Of a DNA stretch of 22,652 nucleotides, positions 9,161 through 16,656 are shown one piece after another. The stretch is from Methanobacterium sp. GTDB taxonomy: Archaea; Methanobacteriota; Methanobacteria; Methanobacteriales; Methanobacteriaceae. The position numbers were made by a program, and so were the translations under genes. The notes beneath the pieces were generated by a model that saw nothing but the letters and a program-made list of their open reading frames with translations, did not search any database and was not told the DNA's origin. The first letter of the stretch is position 1. Every line of letters begins with the position of its first letter. The DNA is taken from assembly GCA_003158115.1 (NCBI GenBank), contig PMGM01000023.1:1-22652 (forward strand), given 5' to 3'.

Positions 9161-9559
9161 TTACCATTTTTCATGTTTGTATAGGGTTAATGTAAATAGT
9201 ATACCATATAGAAGGAGTAGTGAAGATAATATTAGGTCTCCAGTTAGATAAGTGTTCAATAAGGCTGTTAATGGGATTAGTGCAGAAATACCAAAGATTA
9301 GTACATAAAACATGTTCTTTATTTTCAGTGGCATTTCGTTTGTTAAATTTTTTTTCAAACTATAATATGCGGGAATTACTGATAAAGCCATTAAAATCAG
9401 TATTATTTTTATAATTATAACGTAAGATATTAGATTTTGTTGGATCTGGTTATATAAGAGATCAGTGTTTGGAACTAAATACAAGATAATGATCCTTAGA
9501 ATTACCAATAGATAAAACAAAGCCAGTATCACTATAATAATATTTTTATATTGTTTCAT
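9161..9559 (-). CDS. Unrecognised four-helix membrane protein
   Basis: I do not recognise this 132-residue protein. It starts MKQYKNIIIVILALFYLLVI and has four hydrophobic segments at about residues 7-28, 44-66, 80-103 and 109-127, with short polar loops and a charged tail (KHEKW). There is no signal for enzymatic function. Its ATG overlaps the stop of the upstream gene by four bases (ATGA, 9556-9559), so the two are probably translated together and may act as a complex. Both lie between the 51-bp direct repeats. Very high Ile/Leu content could mimic a membrane protein in AT-rich DNA, but the coupling to the upstream frame supports a real gene. Confidence 0.6.
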   Translation of the reverse strand: MKQYKNIIIVILALFYLLVILRIIILYLVPNTDLLYNQIQQNLISYVIIIKIILILMALSVIPAYYSLKKNLTNEMPLKIKNMFYVLIFGISALIPLTALLNTYLTGDLILSSLLLLYGILFTLTLYKHEKW

Positions 9560-10164
9560 TTCTTAAAATACCCTAAATAGCTATTGTCTTCTTGTTTTTC
9601 ATATCTTAGATCATCATAATCATTGTGTTTTATTTTAATTGGATAATCTTGCGGATCTAATTTGTTTTCATTTATTATTTTAACTCCATAGTCTATTAGC
9701 ATTTGGACAATTTTTTTTAAATCAGGGTCATGTTTTTCCCCATTTGTCCTTCTACGGCGCCTAATTATCCCTACTAGAAATACATAGATTGCAGGAAATC
9801 CGATTATGATAGTAAAAAGTATGCCTTGCAAAGAGGTTAAAGAAAAATAGACTATTGTTAACACTGAAGTCACCACAATAAACGTCATACATAGAATTAG
9901 AGTAATGTTAATGTACATTTTGTCGGATTTACTTATTTCAAAGTCGTAACGATAGGATTTTATATATTTTGAGATTTCATTGTAGAAAATATGATCCTTT
10001 TTGAAAATATCTTTTTTTCTACCGTTCATCAATATTTCAAAAGTTGAGTTTAATGGAAGAGGAAATATCCCCCATGATATAGGAAGTCTCAAAGAATCAT
10101 GCTCCATTATATTCAACCTCAAACTTTCATACATGTCTACAAGTTTAATCTCTAATTTTGACAT
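9556..10164 (-). CDS. Unrecognised protein with a central pair of membrane helices
   Basis: This 202-residue protein begins MSKLEIKLVDMYESLRLNIM and has a polar N-terminal half of about 85 residues. Two adjacent hydrophobic segments follow at about 86-108 and 112-133. A run of five arginines then ends the second helix on the cytoplasmic side. The charged C-terminal tail contains KIKHNDYDDLRYEKQEDN. The ATG at 10164 is chosen because GAGGAG lies 7 bp upstream; the in-frame ATG at 10179 overlaps that site. The gene is coupled to the four-helix membrane protein by an ATGA overlap. No family is recognised. Confidence 0.62.
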   Translation of the reverse strand: MSKLEIKLVDMYESLRLNIMEHDSLRLPISWGIFPLPLNSTFEILMNGRKKDIFKKDHIFYNEISKYIKSYRYDFEISKSDKMYINITLILCMTFIVVTSVLTIVYFSLTSLQGILFTIIIGFPAIYVFLVGIIRRRRRTNGEKHDPDLKKIVQMLIDYGVKIINENKLDPQDYPIKIKHNDYDDLRYEKQEDNSYLGYFKK

Positions 10165-10283
10165 ACTAGTTCTCCTCATTAATGAATTGATATAATAGAT
10201 TAATATAAATATAATAAATTAAAGCAATTGCTATTAAAAATAGACATTAATAAACAAATAACATTGATAAAAGATAATGTTAG

Positions 10284-10299
10284 TAATCAAACTTGATTA
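10284..10299. promoter_or_regulatory. 16-bp palindrome, candidate operator
   Basis: TAATCAA-AC-TTGATTA is a perfect 7-bp inverted repeat with a two-base centre. It is in the 208-bp space between divergent genes starting at 10164 and 10373, and ends 17 bp before a TATA-like TTATATAG (10317-10324). This is a fitting place for a dimeric regulator. Confidence 0.4.
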
Positions 10300-10316
10300 T
10301 GATATGCAACAACTGA

Positions 10317-10324
10317 TTATATAG
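10317..10324 (+). promoter_or_regulatory. TATA box for the zinc-ribbon membrane protein gene
   Basis: TTATATAG lies about 52 bp before the ATG at 10373. Transcription would start near 10346, leaving a leader that includes the AGAGGTTG ribosome binding site. Confidence 0.45.
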
Positions 10325-10372
10325 TAGAATATAAGAATTAATTAGTAGTAATCTTTGTAGAGGTTGTTTAAA

Positions 10373-10924
10373 ATGGGGTATTTAGTTTGTGATAAGTGTG
10401 GGGGTTATTATGAGCTTCAGAAAGGTGAATCTTCTGATACTTTTGATGAAAATTGTAAGTGCGGTGGAAAGTTAGGATATGTTGATAATTTAGATGAAGA
10501 AATTGAAGTTTCAAATACTAAAGAAAGCGATATTCTTTTTAAAAAATATATATTTCCTCCTACTCTCCTAATTATGGGAAGCGCAATATGTGTTTGTTTA
10601 GGTATTTTGTATAATGTTTCTGCAACTATATTTTTAGGTTTTATTGGTGTGATATTAGGTTTAATTTTTCTAATTATCCGTATTATGGGATTAGAAAGTA
10701 CATTCGATGTTAAATATATGCAGTTGGTCTATTTTTTATCAGCAATACAATTTTTAATAATAAGTTATATTTTAATTATTAATTGGATTCAAATTGATAA
10801 TAGTTTCAGAGCGAAAATAATATTGCCTATTTTCATAATTTTATCAATCATAGCATGTTTAAGTATGATTTCAAAAACTGTATATCCTGATAATCCACAA
10901 AATTTACTTAATCCACCTGTATAA
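10373..10924 (+). CDS. Membrane protein with N-terminal zinc ribbon
   Basis: This 183-residue protein opens with [20 protein letters not shown] and a second cysteine pair in [12 protein letters not shown], forming a treble-clef or zinc-ribbon head of about 40 residues. Such heads are common on membrane proteins of Methanobacteriales. After an acidic linker come five hydrophobic segments at about 59-77, 80-102, 114-135, 137-141 and 147-167, of which four are convincing helices. Function is unknown. The ATG at 10373 follows AGAGGTTGTTTAAA; the TTG at 10364 is part of that leader. The gene ends directly before a headless ribbon-helix-helix fragment and lies between the two direct repeats. Confidence 0.7.
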   Translation: MGYLVCDKCGGYYELQKGESSDTFDENCKCGGKLGYVDNLDEEIEVSNTKESDILFKKYIFPPTLLIMGSAICVCLGILYNVSATIFLGFIGVILGLIFLIIRIMGLESTFDVKYMQLVYFLSAIQFLIISYILIINWIQIDNSFRAKIILPIFIILSIIACLSMISKTVYPDNPQNLLNPPV

Positions 10925-11049
10925 AACAACTCGAAGACTTGGAAAAAATATCAACTGCAATGGGTAATGTTAGTAAATCCAATCTAATTAGGATAGCTAT
11001 AACTGAATATATTAAGAAATATAACGACTTTCTAAATAGCAATAACTGA
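10912..11049 (+). pseudogene. Headless ribbon-helix-helix (CopG/Arc-type) regulator fragment
   Basis: Reading from about 10921 gives [14 protein letters not shown], then NVSKSNLIRIAITEY, IKKYND and a short tail to the TGA at 11047-11049. Two helices split by a turn, with the pattern SxSxLIRxAIxEYIKK, are the C-terminal three-quarters of a CopG-like ribbon-helix-helix DNA-binding domain. The DNA-contacting beta strand and any start codon are missing, and the frame runs into a stop at 10909-10911. It overlaps the end of the zinc-ribbon gene out of frame. Such domains usually serve as antitoxins or small repressors. This looks like a broken gene, not an expressed one. Confidence 0.6.
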
Positions 11050-11063
11050 ATATTGAATATCAC

Positions 11064-11084
11064 AAGCTATTAGAGTAGCTTTTT
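11064..11084 (+). terminator. Hairpin plus T-run, candidate terminator
   Basis: AAGCTA (11064-11069) pairs with TAGCTT (11076-11081) around a TTAGAG loop and runs into TTTTT. It sits 15 bp after the end of the ribbon-helix-helix fragment and would end plus-strand transcription from the 10373 gene. Confidence 0.5.
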
Positions 11085-11210
11085 AGGATTTGTTTCTGAA
11101 TATTAATTTATGTAATAAATAAATTCACATTCTATTTCCGGGCTAATATGTCTTTAAATTTAAACCAGAGTCTTATAAATCCCTATTTCTTATTTTTTTA
11201 AACTGTATCT

Positions 11211-11261
11211 CATGTAAATTCTACTGAATGATTACCATTTTAACTCCATTTTTGACATATA
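11211..11261 (+). repeat. 51-bp direct repeat, copy 2
   Basis: This is the second copy of the block at 8968-9018, with two mismatches (11224 and 11248). It ends 51 bp before tRNA-Leu(CAG). The sequence to its left shows no permease similarity, unlike copy 1. The 390 bp between the 10373 gene and the tRNA otherwise hold the regulator fragment, a hairpin and AT-rich DNA. Confidence 0.9.
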
Positions 11262-11312
11262 ATTTAATAAATAAGTACCTTCCCATTAATGAGAAGGCTT
11301 AACATGGTATAT

Positions 11313-11395
<83 letters not shown>

Positions 11396-11544
11396 TTAGT
11401 TTTAAAATAGAATTTTACTTAAAATATTCAGCTACTATGATACATCTTTAATTAACAGCAGCTCTGTGTATATGATATAAATAACTACCTAATATATGAA
11501 TGAATGAAGCTATAAATGATTAAACGTATATGTTTATATATTAA

Positions 11545-11957
11545 AGCACTTATGAGATCTTTGATCTATACAATGTACGCGAGCCCCGAAGTGGTATTGC
11601 AGTCTTTATTGACAAATTAATACAGAATTTCGACATCAACTATCTTCTTCTATTCGTTTTTGTATCAATTACTGCTTTATCTCTATCTGTTTTTTCCTGT
11701 TTAAACTTGGAGATTTTTTAATTTTGTATATAAACAGCATTAATTACGGTTTGCTTTCAAAATTAGTTATCATATTCACCAGTTTATTGGTAATTATTTT
11801 TGCATTAATAGAAAATGTTAATATTTTATATGTTTTATTAGTCTTCATCACATCCATCTCATTGGGAATGATCCCACATTATACAGGTGTGAATAAATCA
11901 AATTTAATGGGTGTCCTCATAATTCCAGCAATTATTATTTACGCCAGTATGGCATAG
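11545..11957 (+). pseudogene. C-terminal remnant of a TctA/DUF112-type permease, with a frameshift
   Basis: The first frame (11545-11721) reads through NVREPRSGIAVFIDKL and a hydrophobic helix to LNLEIF and a stop. The second frame (from 11724) continues YINSINYGLLSKLVIIF, two further helices, and SLGMIPHYTGVNKSNLMG before ending at TAG 11957. PRSG with a following helix and a closing IPxxxGVxxSxLMGVL segment are features I associate with the C-terminal part of the DUF112 family. Adding one T to the six-T run at 11714-11719 would join the frames as EIFLILYIN, so a one-base deletion is the simplest cause. The missing middle (about 300 residues) is nowhere in the window. Confidence 0.6.
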
Positions 11958-12032
11958 ACAAAGTATTTTTCTAATGGATAACCTTGTAATGTAAATGATT
12001 AATAGAAATTCATGTATCTTGATACACTATAA

Positions 12033-13013
12033 CTAAATTATAACTACTTCTCTACACATCTCCTTTACGGATTCAACAAAATCTGTGGTATCCACACCGG
12101 GGAATGTGTCAATTATGCATATATCAAATTTTTCGGTTAGAATATCTTTTAAATCCATTATATTTTCACAGTAAACTTCAAAGTTTTTTCCAGATCCTAT
12201 TAAACCTTTTCTTACGTCAAAAAAGTTTGTTTTAAATCCATTTACTTCTAGATTTAACAAGGCCATCTTGGCTGCAGGATACCAGAGATCATTGAAAACA
12301 ACTTTCTTTGCTCCGGACTTCAAACAGGCTATCCCCAGGGTTCCTGGCCCACAAGTACAGTCCAGGACAGTAGGATCATTATATTTTTTAATTATTTTTT
12401 TTAAAGCTTCTATTTTTGGTGATATGGGTTTAGAGAATTCTACATGGATCTCTGCTTGGATTTTGTAGATGCATAATGCACCATATGGAGTTAAAACAAT
12501 ATCACAGCGCATGTCGCATCCAGCAAGTAACTTATAAACATGTGGTAATGAATTTGAATCTTTCAATCCCACTGTCTGTTTAATATCTCCCTTTAAAACA
12601 CCTTTTATTTCTGGTATTTCATTGATAATTCTTTCTGCACACCTTTTGTTCATTCCATCTGCCAGAATGACAAGGGATTTATTTGGGAGATATGGTGCTG
12701 ATGTAGTGGGATATGCAGGTGTAAGTAATGGGGTGCAAGCATTTCGTAGTGTGGATTCTTCTTCTCTAATACCTTCATCCATCATAATCTTGAGTGTGTG
12801 TGCCATTACTTGATCTAAATGTCTTTTTCCACAGTTGCAAAGTCCTGAATTTGCATTTAACTTTTTAAGATTTAATTGATCCTTCAATGGTTTGAATTTT
12901 CTAAGTTTAGGATCTTTACATTTGTTACAAGGAGTGTATAACTTTTTAATATGTTTCAATGTAGTTGGTGCATCTTCTACACAGTTAAATCCACATGTGC
13001 ATTCTATTTCCAT
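12033..13013 (-). CDS. SAM-dependent methyltransferase-like protein with a cysteine-rich N-terminus
   Basis: In this 326-residue protein, the C-terminal domain carries a class I methyltransferase motif I, VLDCTCGPGTLGIA (216-229), an acidic NDLWYP loop (241-246) and CIIDTFPG (299-306) near the expected catalytic strand. The first 65 residues contain C5, C7, C11, C29, C32, C59 and C61, enough for one or two zinc sites, and suggest RNA binding. The arrangement resembles Trm5-like or other RNA methyltransferases, but the substrate is not clear. The ATG at 13013 has no ribosome binding site. A TATA box centred 24 bp upstream (13032-13043) suggests a leaderless mRNA. Transcribed divergently from the pilus ATPase. 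Confidence 0.7.
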   Translation of the reverse strand: MEIECTCGFNCVEDAPTTLKHIKKLYTPCNKCKDPKLRKFKPLKDQLNLKKLNANSGLCNCGKRHLDQVMAHTLKIMMDEGIREEESTLRNACTPLLTPAYPTTSAPYLPNKSLVILADGMNKRCAERIINEIPEIKGVLKGDIKQTVGLKDSNSLPHVYKLLAGCDMRCDIVLTPYGALCIYKIQAEIHVEFSKPISPKIEALKKIIKKYNDPTVLDCTCGPGTLGIACLKSGAKKVVFNDLWYPAAKMALLNLEVNGFKTNFFDVRKGLIGSGKNFEVYCENIMDLKDILTEKFDICIIDTFPGVDTTDFVESVKEMCREVVII

Positions 13014-13031
13014 ATGCTTAAATATTGGTTC

Positions 13032-13043
13032 ATTTATATAAAT
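13032..13043. promoter_or_regulatory. Palindromic TATA element between divergent genes
   Basis: ATTTATATAAAT is a perfect 12-bp palindrome. It lies in the 41-bp gap between the methyltransferase-like gene (ATG at 13013, minus) and the pilus ATPase gene (ATG at 13055, plus). Its distance fits a leaderless start for the minus gene (about 24 bp). For the plus gene it is too close (about 18 bp), and TTAAATAT near 13018-13025 may serve instead. Confidence 0.5.
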
Positions 13044-13054
13044 AGTTGAGACTT

Positions 13055-14680
13055 ATGAAAGATAAACGTAAAGAAATCCTCAGGGATCTTCTAGGAGAAT
13101 TTGCAACGGATGAGGGGTCATCAACTGGCACTAATGACGTTTTTGGGAAGGATACTCTAGAAAAAGAGGAGAATATAAAACCCACCCCAAAAAAAAGTGA
13201 GGATGATGGATTTAACCTTGATAAGGTTATGAAAAGACCATCTAGGCGAGCCAAATCTGTTAAAAAGGTTTCTGATGTACTGAAAGCAGAGATTGTAGAA
13301 GAAGGTTTAATACCTACTTACAATGTGAGCCTTCCTAAATTCACCGATCAAGAAAGAATAATATTCAACGAAGTTCGTGAAAAACTTGTCGAGGTAGCTG
13401 TTGCCCAGGGAGAAGATTTCCGAATCGATGAACCTAGCTTTATTGGAGAGGTAAAGGAATTCCTGAGGAGTAAAGGAGTTAGGGATGTTGACAGACTAGC
13501 CACTCAAATATCTCAAGAGATGTTAGGTTATGGTCAGTTAGATCCGATGATCAAAGATGATGATCTCGAGGAAATAATGGTTATAGGGGTCAACAGGAAT
13601 GTTTTTGTTTATCATCGAAAAATTGGGATGATGATAACTAATGTTATTTTTGAAGAAGATTCGGATATTAAAGCTATAATAGATGTTATAGCAAGACAGG
13701 TAAACCGTAGGATTGATCAACAAACTCCAATACTCGATGCTAGGTTGCCTGATGGGTCCAGGGTTAACGCAACAATACCTCCAGTATCTGCTGATGGGGC
13801 AACGTTAACCATAAGGAAATTCAGGAAGGATCCATTAACTATAATTGATTTAATTAACTTTAAAACATTATCTTCACATTTAGCAGGATTTTTATGGGTT
13901 TGTACCGATGGCCTCGGTGTTAAACCTTGTAATGCTATAATAGCCGGTGGTACAGGTTCAGGGAAAACCACCACATTGAATGCTGTCACAGCATTTACAC
14001 CTCCTCGTGAAAGGATAATTACAATTGAAGATACTTTAGAGCTTCAACTTCCTCATACTCATACTCTAAGAATGGAAACTCGTCCACCAAATATAGAAGG
14101 GAAGGGAGAACTAACAATGGATATTCTTGTTAAAAATTCCCTCAGGCAAAGACCAGACAGGGTAATAGTAGGTGAGGTAAGGGGAGCTGAAGCAGTAACA
14201 TTGTTTACAGCTTTAAACACTGGACACTCAGGTATGGGAACAGTTCACTCAAATACTGCAAGGGAAACTGTTACAAGATTAGTAAATCCTCCTATGAATG
14301 TGCCAACCATAATGATACCTGCCCTTGATTTCATTATCATGCAAAATAGGATGTACAGAACTGAAGGTGGTTCAATCAGAAGGGTTACCGAAGTTGCAGA
14401 AATTGTTGGTATGGAAGAGGGTAATGTTCAGCTTAACAGGGTTTTTGAGTGGAACAATGTATCAGATAAAGTAGAATATGTTGGAATTGCAAGCCAAACT
14501 CTTCGTGATATAGCAGAACTCCGTGGTATTGGAATTACAGAGATAGAAGAGGAAATTGAAAAGCGAAGACTTTTACTCGAATACTTGGCAGACAATAATA
14601 TCAGATCAATTGATGAAGTTGGACATTATATAAACAATTACTATCGAGATCCTGATGAGATTCTCGAAAAAATATTATGA
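13055..14680 (+). CDS. TadA/GspE-family pilus or secretion ATPase
   Basis: This 541-residue cytoplasmic ATPase would drive assembly of an archaeal Tad/type IV-like pilus. After a charged, probably disordered tail of about 70 residues comes the N-terminal domain of the family (about 95-250). The motor follows: Walker A GGTGSGKT at 298-305, an Asp box at TIEDTLEL, the histidine-rich [12 protein letters not shown], Walker [10 protein letters not shown] near 370-378, and the His box [12 protein letters not shown]. All catalytic elements appear intact. ATG 13055 is preferred over the in-frame TTG at 13046, although neither has a strong ribosome binding site. The F-domain partner gene begins 90 bp downstream, so these form an operon. 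Confidence 0.93.
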   Translation: MKDKRKEILRDLLGEFATDEGSSTGTNDVFGKDTLEKEENIKPTPKKSEDDGFNLDKVMKRPSRRAKSVKKVSDVLKAEIVEEGLIPTYNVSLPKFTDQERIIFNEVREKLVEVAVAQGEDFRIDEPSFIGEVKEFLRSKGVRDVDRLATQISQEMLGYGQLDPMIKDDDLEEIMVIGVNRNVFVYHRKIGMMITNVIFEEDSDIKAIIDVIARQVNRRIDQQTPILDARLPDGSRVNATIPPVSADGATLTIRKFRKDPLTIIDLINFKTLSSHLAGFLWVCTDGLGVKPCNAIIAGGTGSGKTTTLNAVTAFTPPRERIITIEDTLELQLPHTHTLRMETRPPNIEGKGELTMDILVKNSLRQRPDRVIVGEVRGAEAVTLFTALNTGHSGMGTVHSNTARETVTRLVNPPMNVPTIMIPALDFIIMQNRMYRTEGGSIRRVTEVAEIVGMEEGNVQLNRVFEWNNVSDKVEYVGIASQTLRDIAELRGIGITEIEEEIEKRRLLLEYLADNNIRSIDEVGHYINNYYRDPDEILEKIL

Positions 14681-14770
14681 ATGAACTTAAATATTGATGA
14701 AATTATTATAACGGATTAATAATGTTGTGTGATATTATTAAATTATTTAAAATTACTTTCTGGTGGTAAA

Positions 14771-15907
14771 ATGGTTTTTGATGGTCTCAAAAAATTCTTT
14801 AACAGAATCGGCGGAATGACAGTAGATTCAACTAAGAAGGTAGGGGGAGGAGTATCTGTACCGGTTGATAAATTTAGTAAATTATCATCAAAGGCAGGTA
14901 ATATCACATCCAAAGCAGGTAATATCACATCCAAAGCAGACAATATAAGATCCAAAACAGATAAAATGGGTTCTGGATTAAAAATGTCATCTTCTTCTAA
15001 AAGTACTGTTAAAAGAACATCTCCTCGTGTCATAGAAAAGATGAGAATGGATAAGGATGAAATTGAGATTTTCAAGGAACTTATAGATAAGAAGTATGAT
15101 AGGGGAGCAAAACCTGCCCCTGAAAAAACAGCAAAAAAAGAGGCTTATCAGAAGGCATCATTGGAAGAACTTCTAAAAGAAGATGAGAAAAAAGGCCTTG
15201 ATCCTAAATTGATCATGGTTATGGGTGGAATCTCATTTGTAGTAGTTTTCATGCTTATGATTATTCTTGGATTTGGAATTATTATTGGTGTGGTATTCGG
15301 ATTGATTATCCTCTTGATGGCTGGAGGAATAGTATTTTTACCAAATTTACAGAAGGGTTCACGTTCAAATGAAGCATCAAGGGAACTTCCTTTTGCTCTC
15401 AGACAAATGGCAACAGAACTTCGTGCAGGGATCGGTATGCATGATAGTATGAGATCTATTGCACTTTCAGGTTATGGTCCTCTTTCTGAAGAATTTGCAA
15501 GAGCCCTCGAGGAAATAAAATATGGAGAAACGACTGAAAAAGCTTTAATGGATATGAGTGAAAGAATAAATTCTGAAGGACTCAAAAGGGCTATTTATCA
15601 GATTACAAGAACACTTTCCAGTGGTGGGGATCTTGCTAAAACACTTAATGTTATAGCAGAAGACACAGCCTATGAACTTAGGATGAAGCTCAAGGACTAC
15701 GCACAAAAATTGAATTCTTTCACTATGATCTATATGTTCGTTGCGATATTAGGTCCGGTAATTACAATGATAATGTTGATAGCAGCATCAACTGTTATGG
15801 GTGCTGTTTTACCACCAATAGCACTTTTGCTGATGTATCTGTTCCTGTTTCCTATGGTAGTTGCATTCATGGCATTCATGATAAAAAGGTTAGAACCGCA
15901 AGTGTGA
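14771..15907 (+). CDS. TadB-like F-domain pilus membrane protein with a repeat-bearing N-terminal tail
   Basis: This 378-residue partner of the ATPase has a long polar N-terminal region (1-145). It is followed by two membrane helices (about 147-170 and 172-191). The F domain spans about 203-310 ([20 protein letters not shown], then [16 protein letters not shown]), with closing helices at about 318-345 and 347-371. The tail contains four consecutive seven-residue units of the form SKAGNIT (residues 40-67), encoded by 21-bp tandem repeats. The ATG at 14771 follows GGTGGTAAA. The earlier in-frame ATA/ATT-rich stretch from 14729 lacks such a site. It would pair with the ATPase and probably with the TadC-like protein at 48-983. 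Confidence 0.88.
   Translation: MVFDGLKKFFNRIGGMTVDSTKKVGGGVSVPVDKFSKLSSKAGNITSKAGNITSKADNIRSKTDKMGSGLKMSSSSKSTVKRTSPRVIEKMRMDKDEIEIFKELIDKKYDRGAKPAPEKTAKKEAYQKASLEELLKEDEKKGLDPKLIMVMGGISFVVVFMLMIILGFGIIIGVVFGLIILLMAGGIVFLPNLQKGSRSNEASRELPFALRQMATELRAGIGMHDSMRSIALSGYGPLSEEFARALEEIKYGETTEKALMDMSERINSEGLKRAIYQITRTLSSGGDLAKTLNVIAEDTAYELRMKLKDYAQKLNSFTMIYMFVAILGPVITMIMLIAASTVMGAVLPPIALLLMYLFLFPMVVAFMAFMIKRLEPQV
14888..14971 (+). repeat. Four tandem 21-bp units inside the TadB-like gene
   Basis: Units start at 14888, 14909, 14930 and 14951. The first two encode SKAGNIT exactly; the third and fourth have drifted to SKADNIR and SKTDKMG. The first two units differ only by synonymous changes (TCA AAG against TCC AAA), pointing to an old duplication under selection for the peptide. 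Confidence 0.85.
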
Positions 15908-15938
15908 ATAAGATATTATAAATTACATCAATTCCTTA

Positions 15939-15950
15939 TTTTTTTTTATT
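15939..15950 (+). terminator. T-run terminator after the pilus operon
   Basis: A run of nine T residues (15939-15947) begins 32 bp after the TadB-like stop and lies just before the convergent ogt stop. Archaeal termination commonly uses such poly-T tracts without a strong hairpin. Confidence 0.45.
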
Positions 15951-15960
15951 TCAGAATGAA

Positions 15961-16530
15961 TTATGATATTATTCTGCTACCTTTATTCAGTTCTTCAATT
16001 TTTATTCCTTCTTTTTTTAATATTTCCACTTTCATTGATGTTCCTCCTCTGAATCCTCCGATTTTACCATCGGATCTGATAACTCGATGGCAAGGTATTA
16101 CAATTGGAAATGGATTATTACCTATTGCTGTCCCAACAGCCCTATATGCTCTGCTGTTAATGGATTTTGCTATTTCTTTATAGGTTTTTACTGTCCCATA
16201 AGGTATTTTTGCAACTTTAATGATCACATCTCTTTCAAAGGATGTTTTAGGAGAAAATGAACTGTTATGGTCTAATTCTAATTGATCAAGTTCGATATCT
16301 AATTTAACACCATGATATATTTGACATATCTTACAGGCAGTGTCATTGTGTTTGTCTGATAACTTGTAGTTGGGATGATATTTTGCAATTTCACCAATAG
16401 CTTCTTCTAAACTTTTTTGAGGAAGAGCTATCCTTACAATTTTGTTATTTTCTGAGTAACCCACAGCAAAATAGAGTTTTTCATGGTTGTAAGTAGAAAT
16501 TGTAATGGGATTTTTTTTTATTTCATTCAT
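15961..16530 (-). CDS. ogt: Methylated-DNA--protein-cysteine methyltransferase
   Basis: This 189-residue suicide DNA-repair protein transfers the alkyl group from O6-alkylguanine to its own cysteine. The active site IPCHRV is present with C147. It is preceded by IPYGTVKTYKEIA (109-121), the helix-turn-helix region with RAVGTAIGNNP (130-140), and followed by GKIGGFRGG (155-163). The N-terminal domain (1-95) contains a C66-x2-C69 pair; a zinc role is possible but unproven. The ATG at 16530 follows GGTGATGTTCAA, a strong site. The gene converges on the pilus operon with 53 bp between stops. Confidence 0.95.
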   Translation of the reverse strand: MNEIKKNPITISTYNHEKLYFAVGYSENNKIVRIALPQKSLEEAIGEIAKYHPNYKLSDKHNDTACKICQIYHGVKLDIELDQLELDHNSSFSPKTSFERDVIIKVAKIPYGTVKTYKEIAKSINSRAYRAVGTAIGNNPFPIVIPCHRVIRSDGKIGGFRGGTSMKVEILKKEGIKIEELNKGSRIIS

Positions 16531-16656
16531 TTGAACATCACCATATTGGGATTGTTTGATATATTACTAATTTAATTTGTAAAATATTCTAATCTATAAA
16601 TTCTACAGAAGAACTTTTTAGTGAAAAATAATTACTTAGATAGGGTAAATCTGTGA

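Noticed and set aside
10274..10976. A short shared motif (AATGTTAGTAA) at about 10276 and 10963
   Set aside because: Only 11-12 bases match and the flanks differ. In AT-rich DNA this is not strong enough to call a repeat or attachment site.
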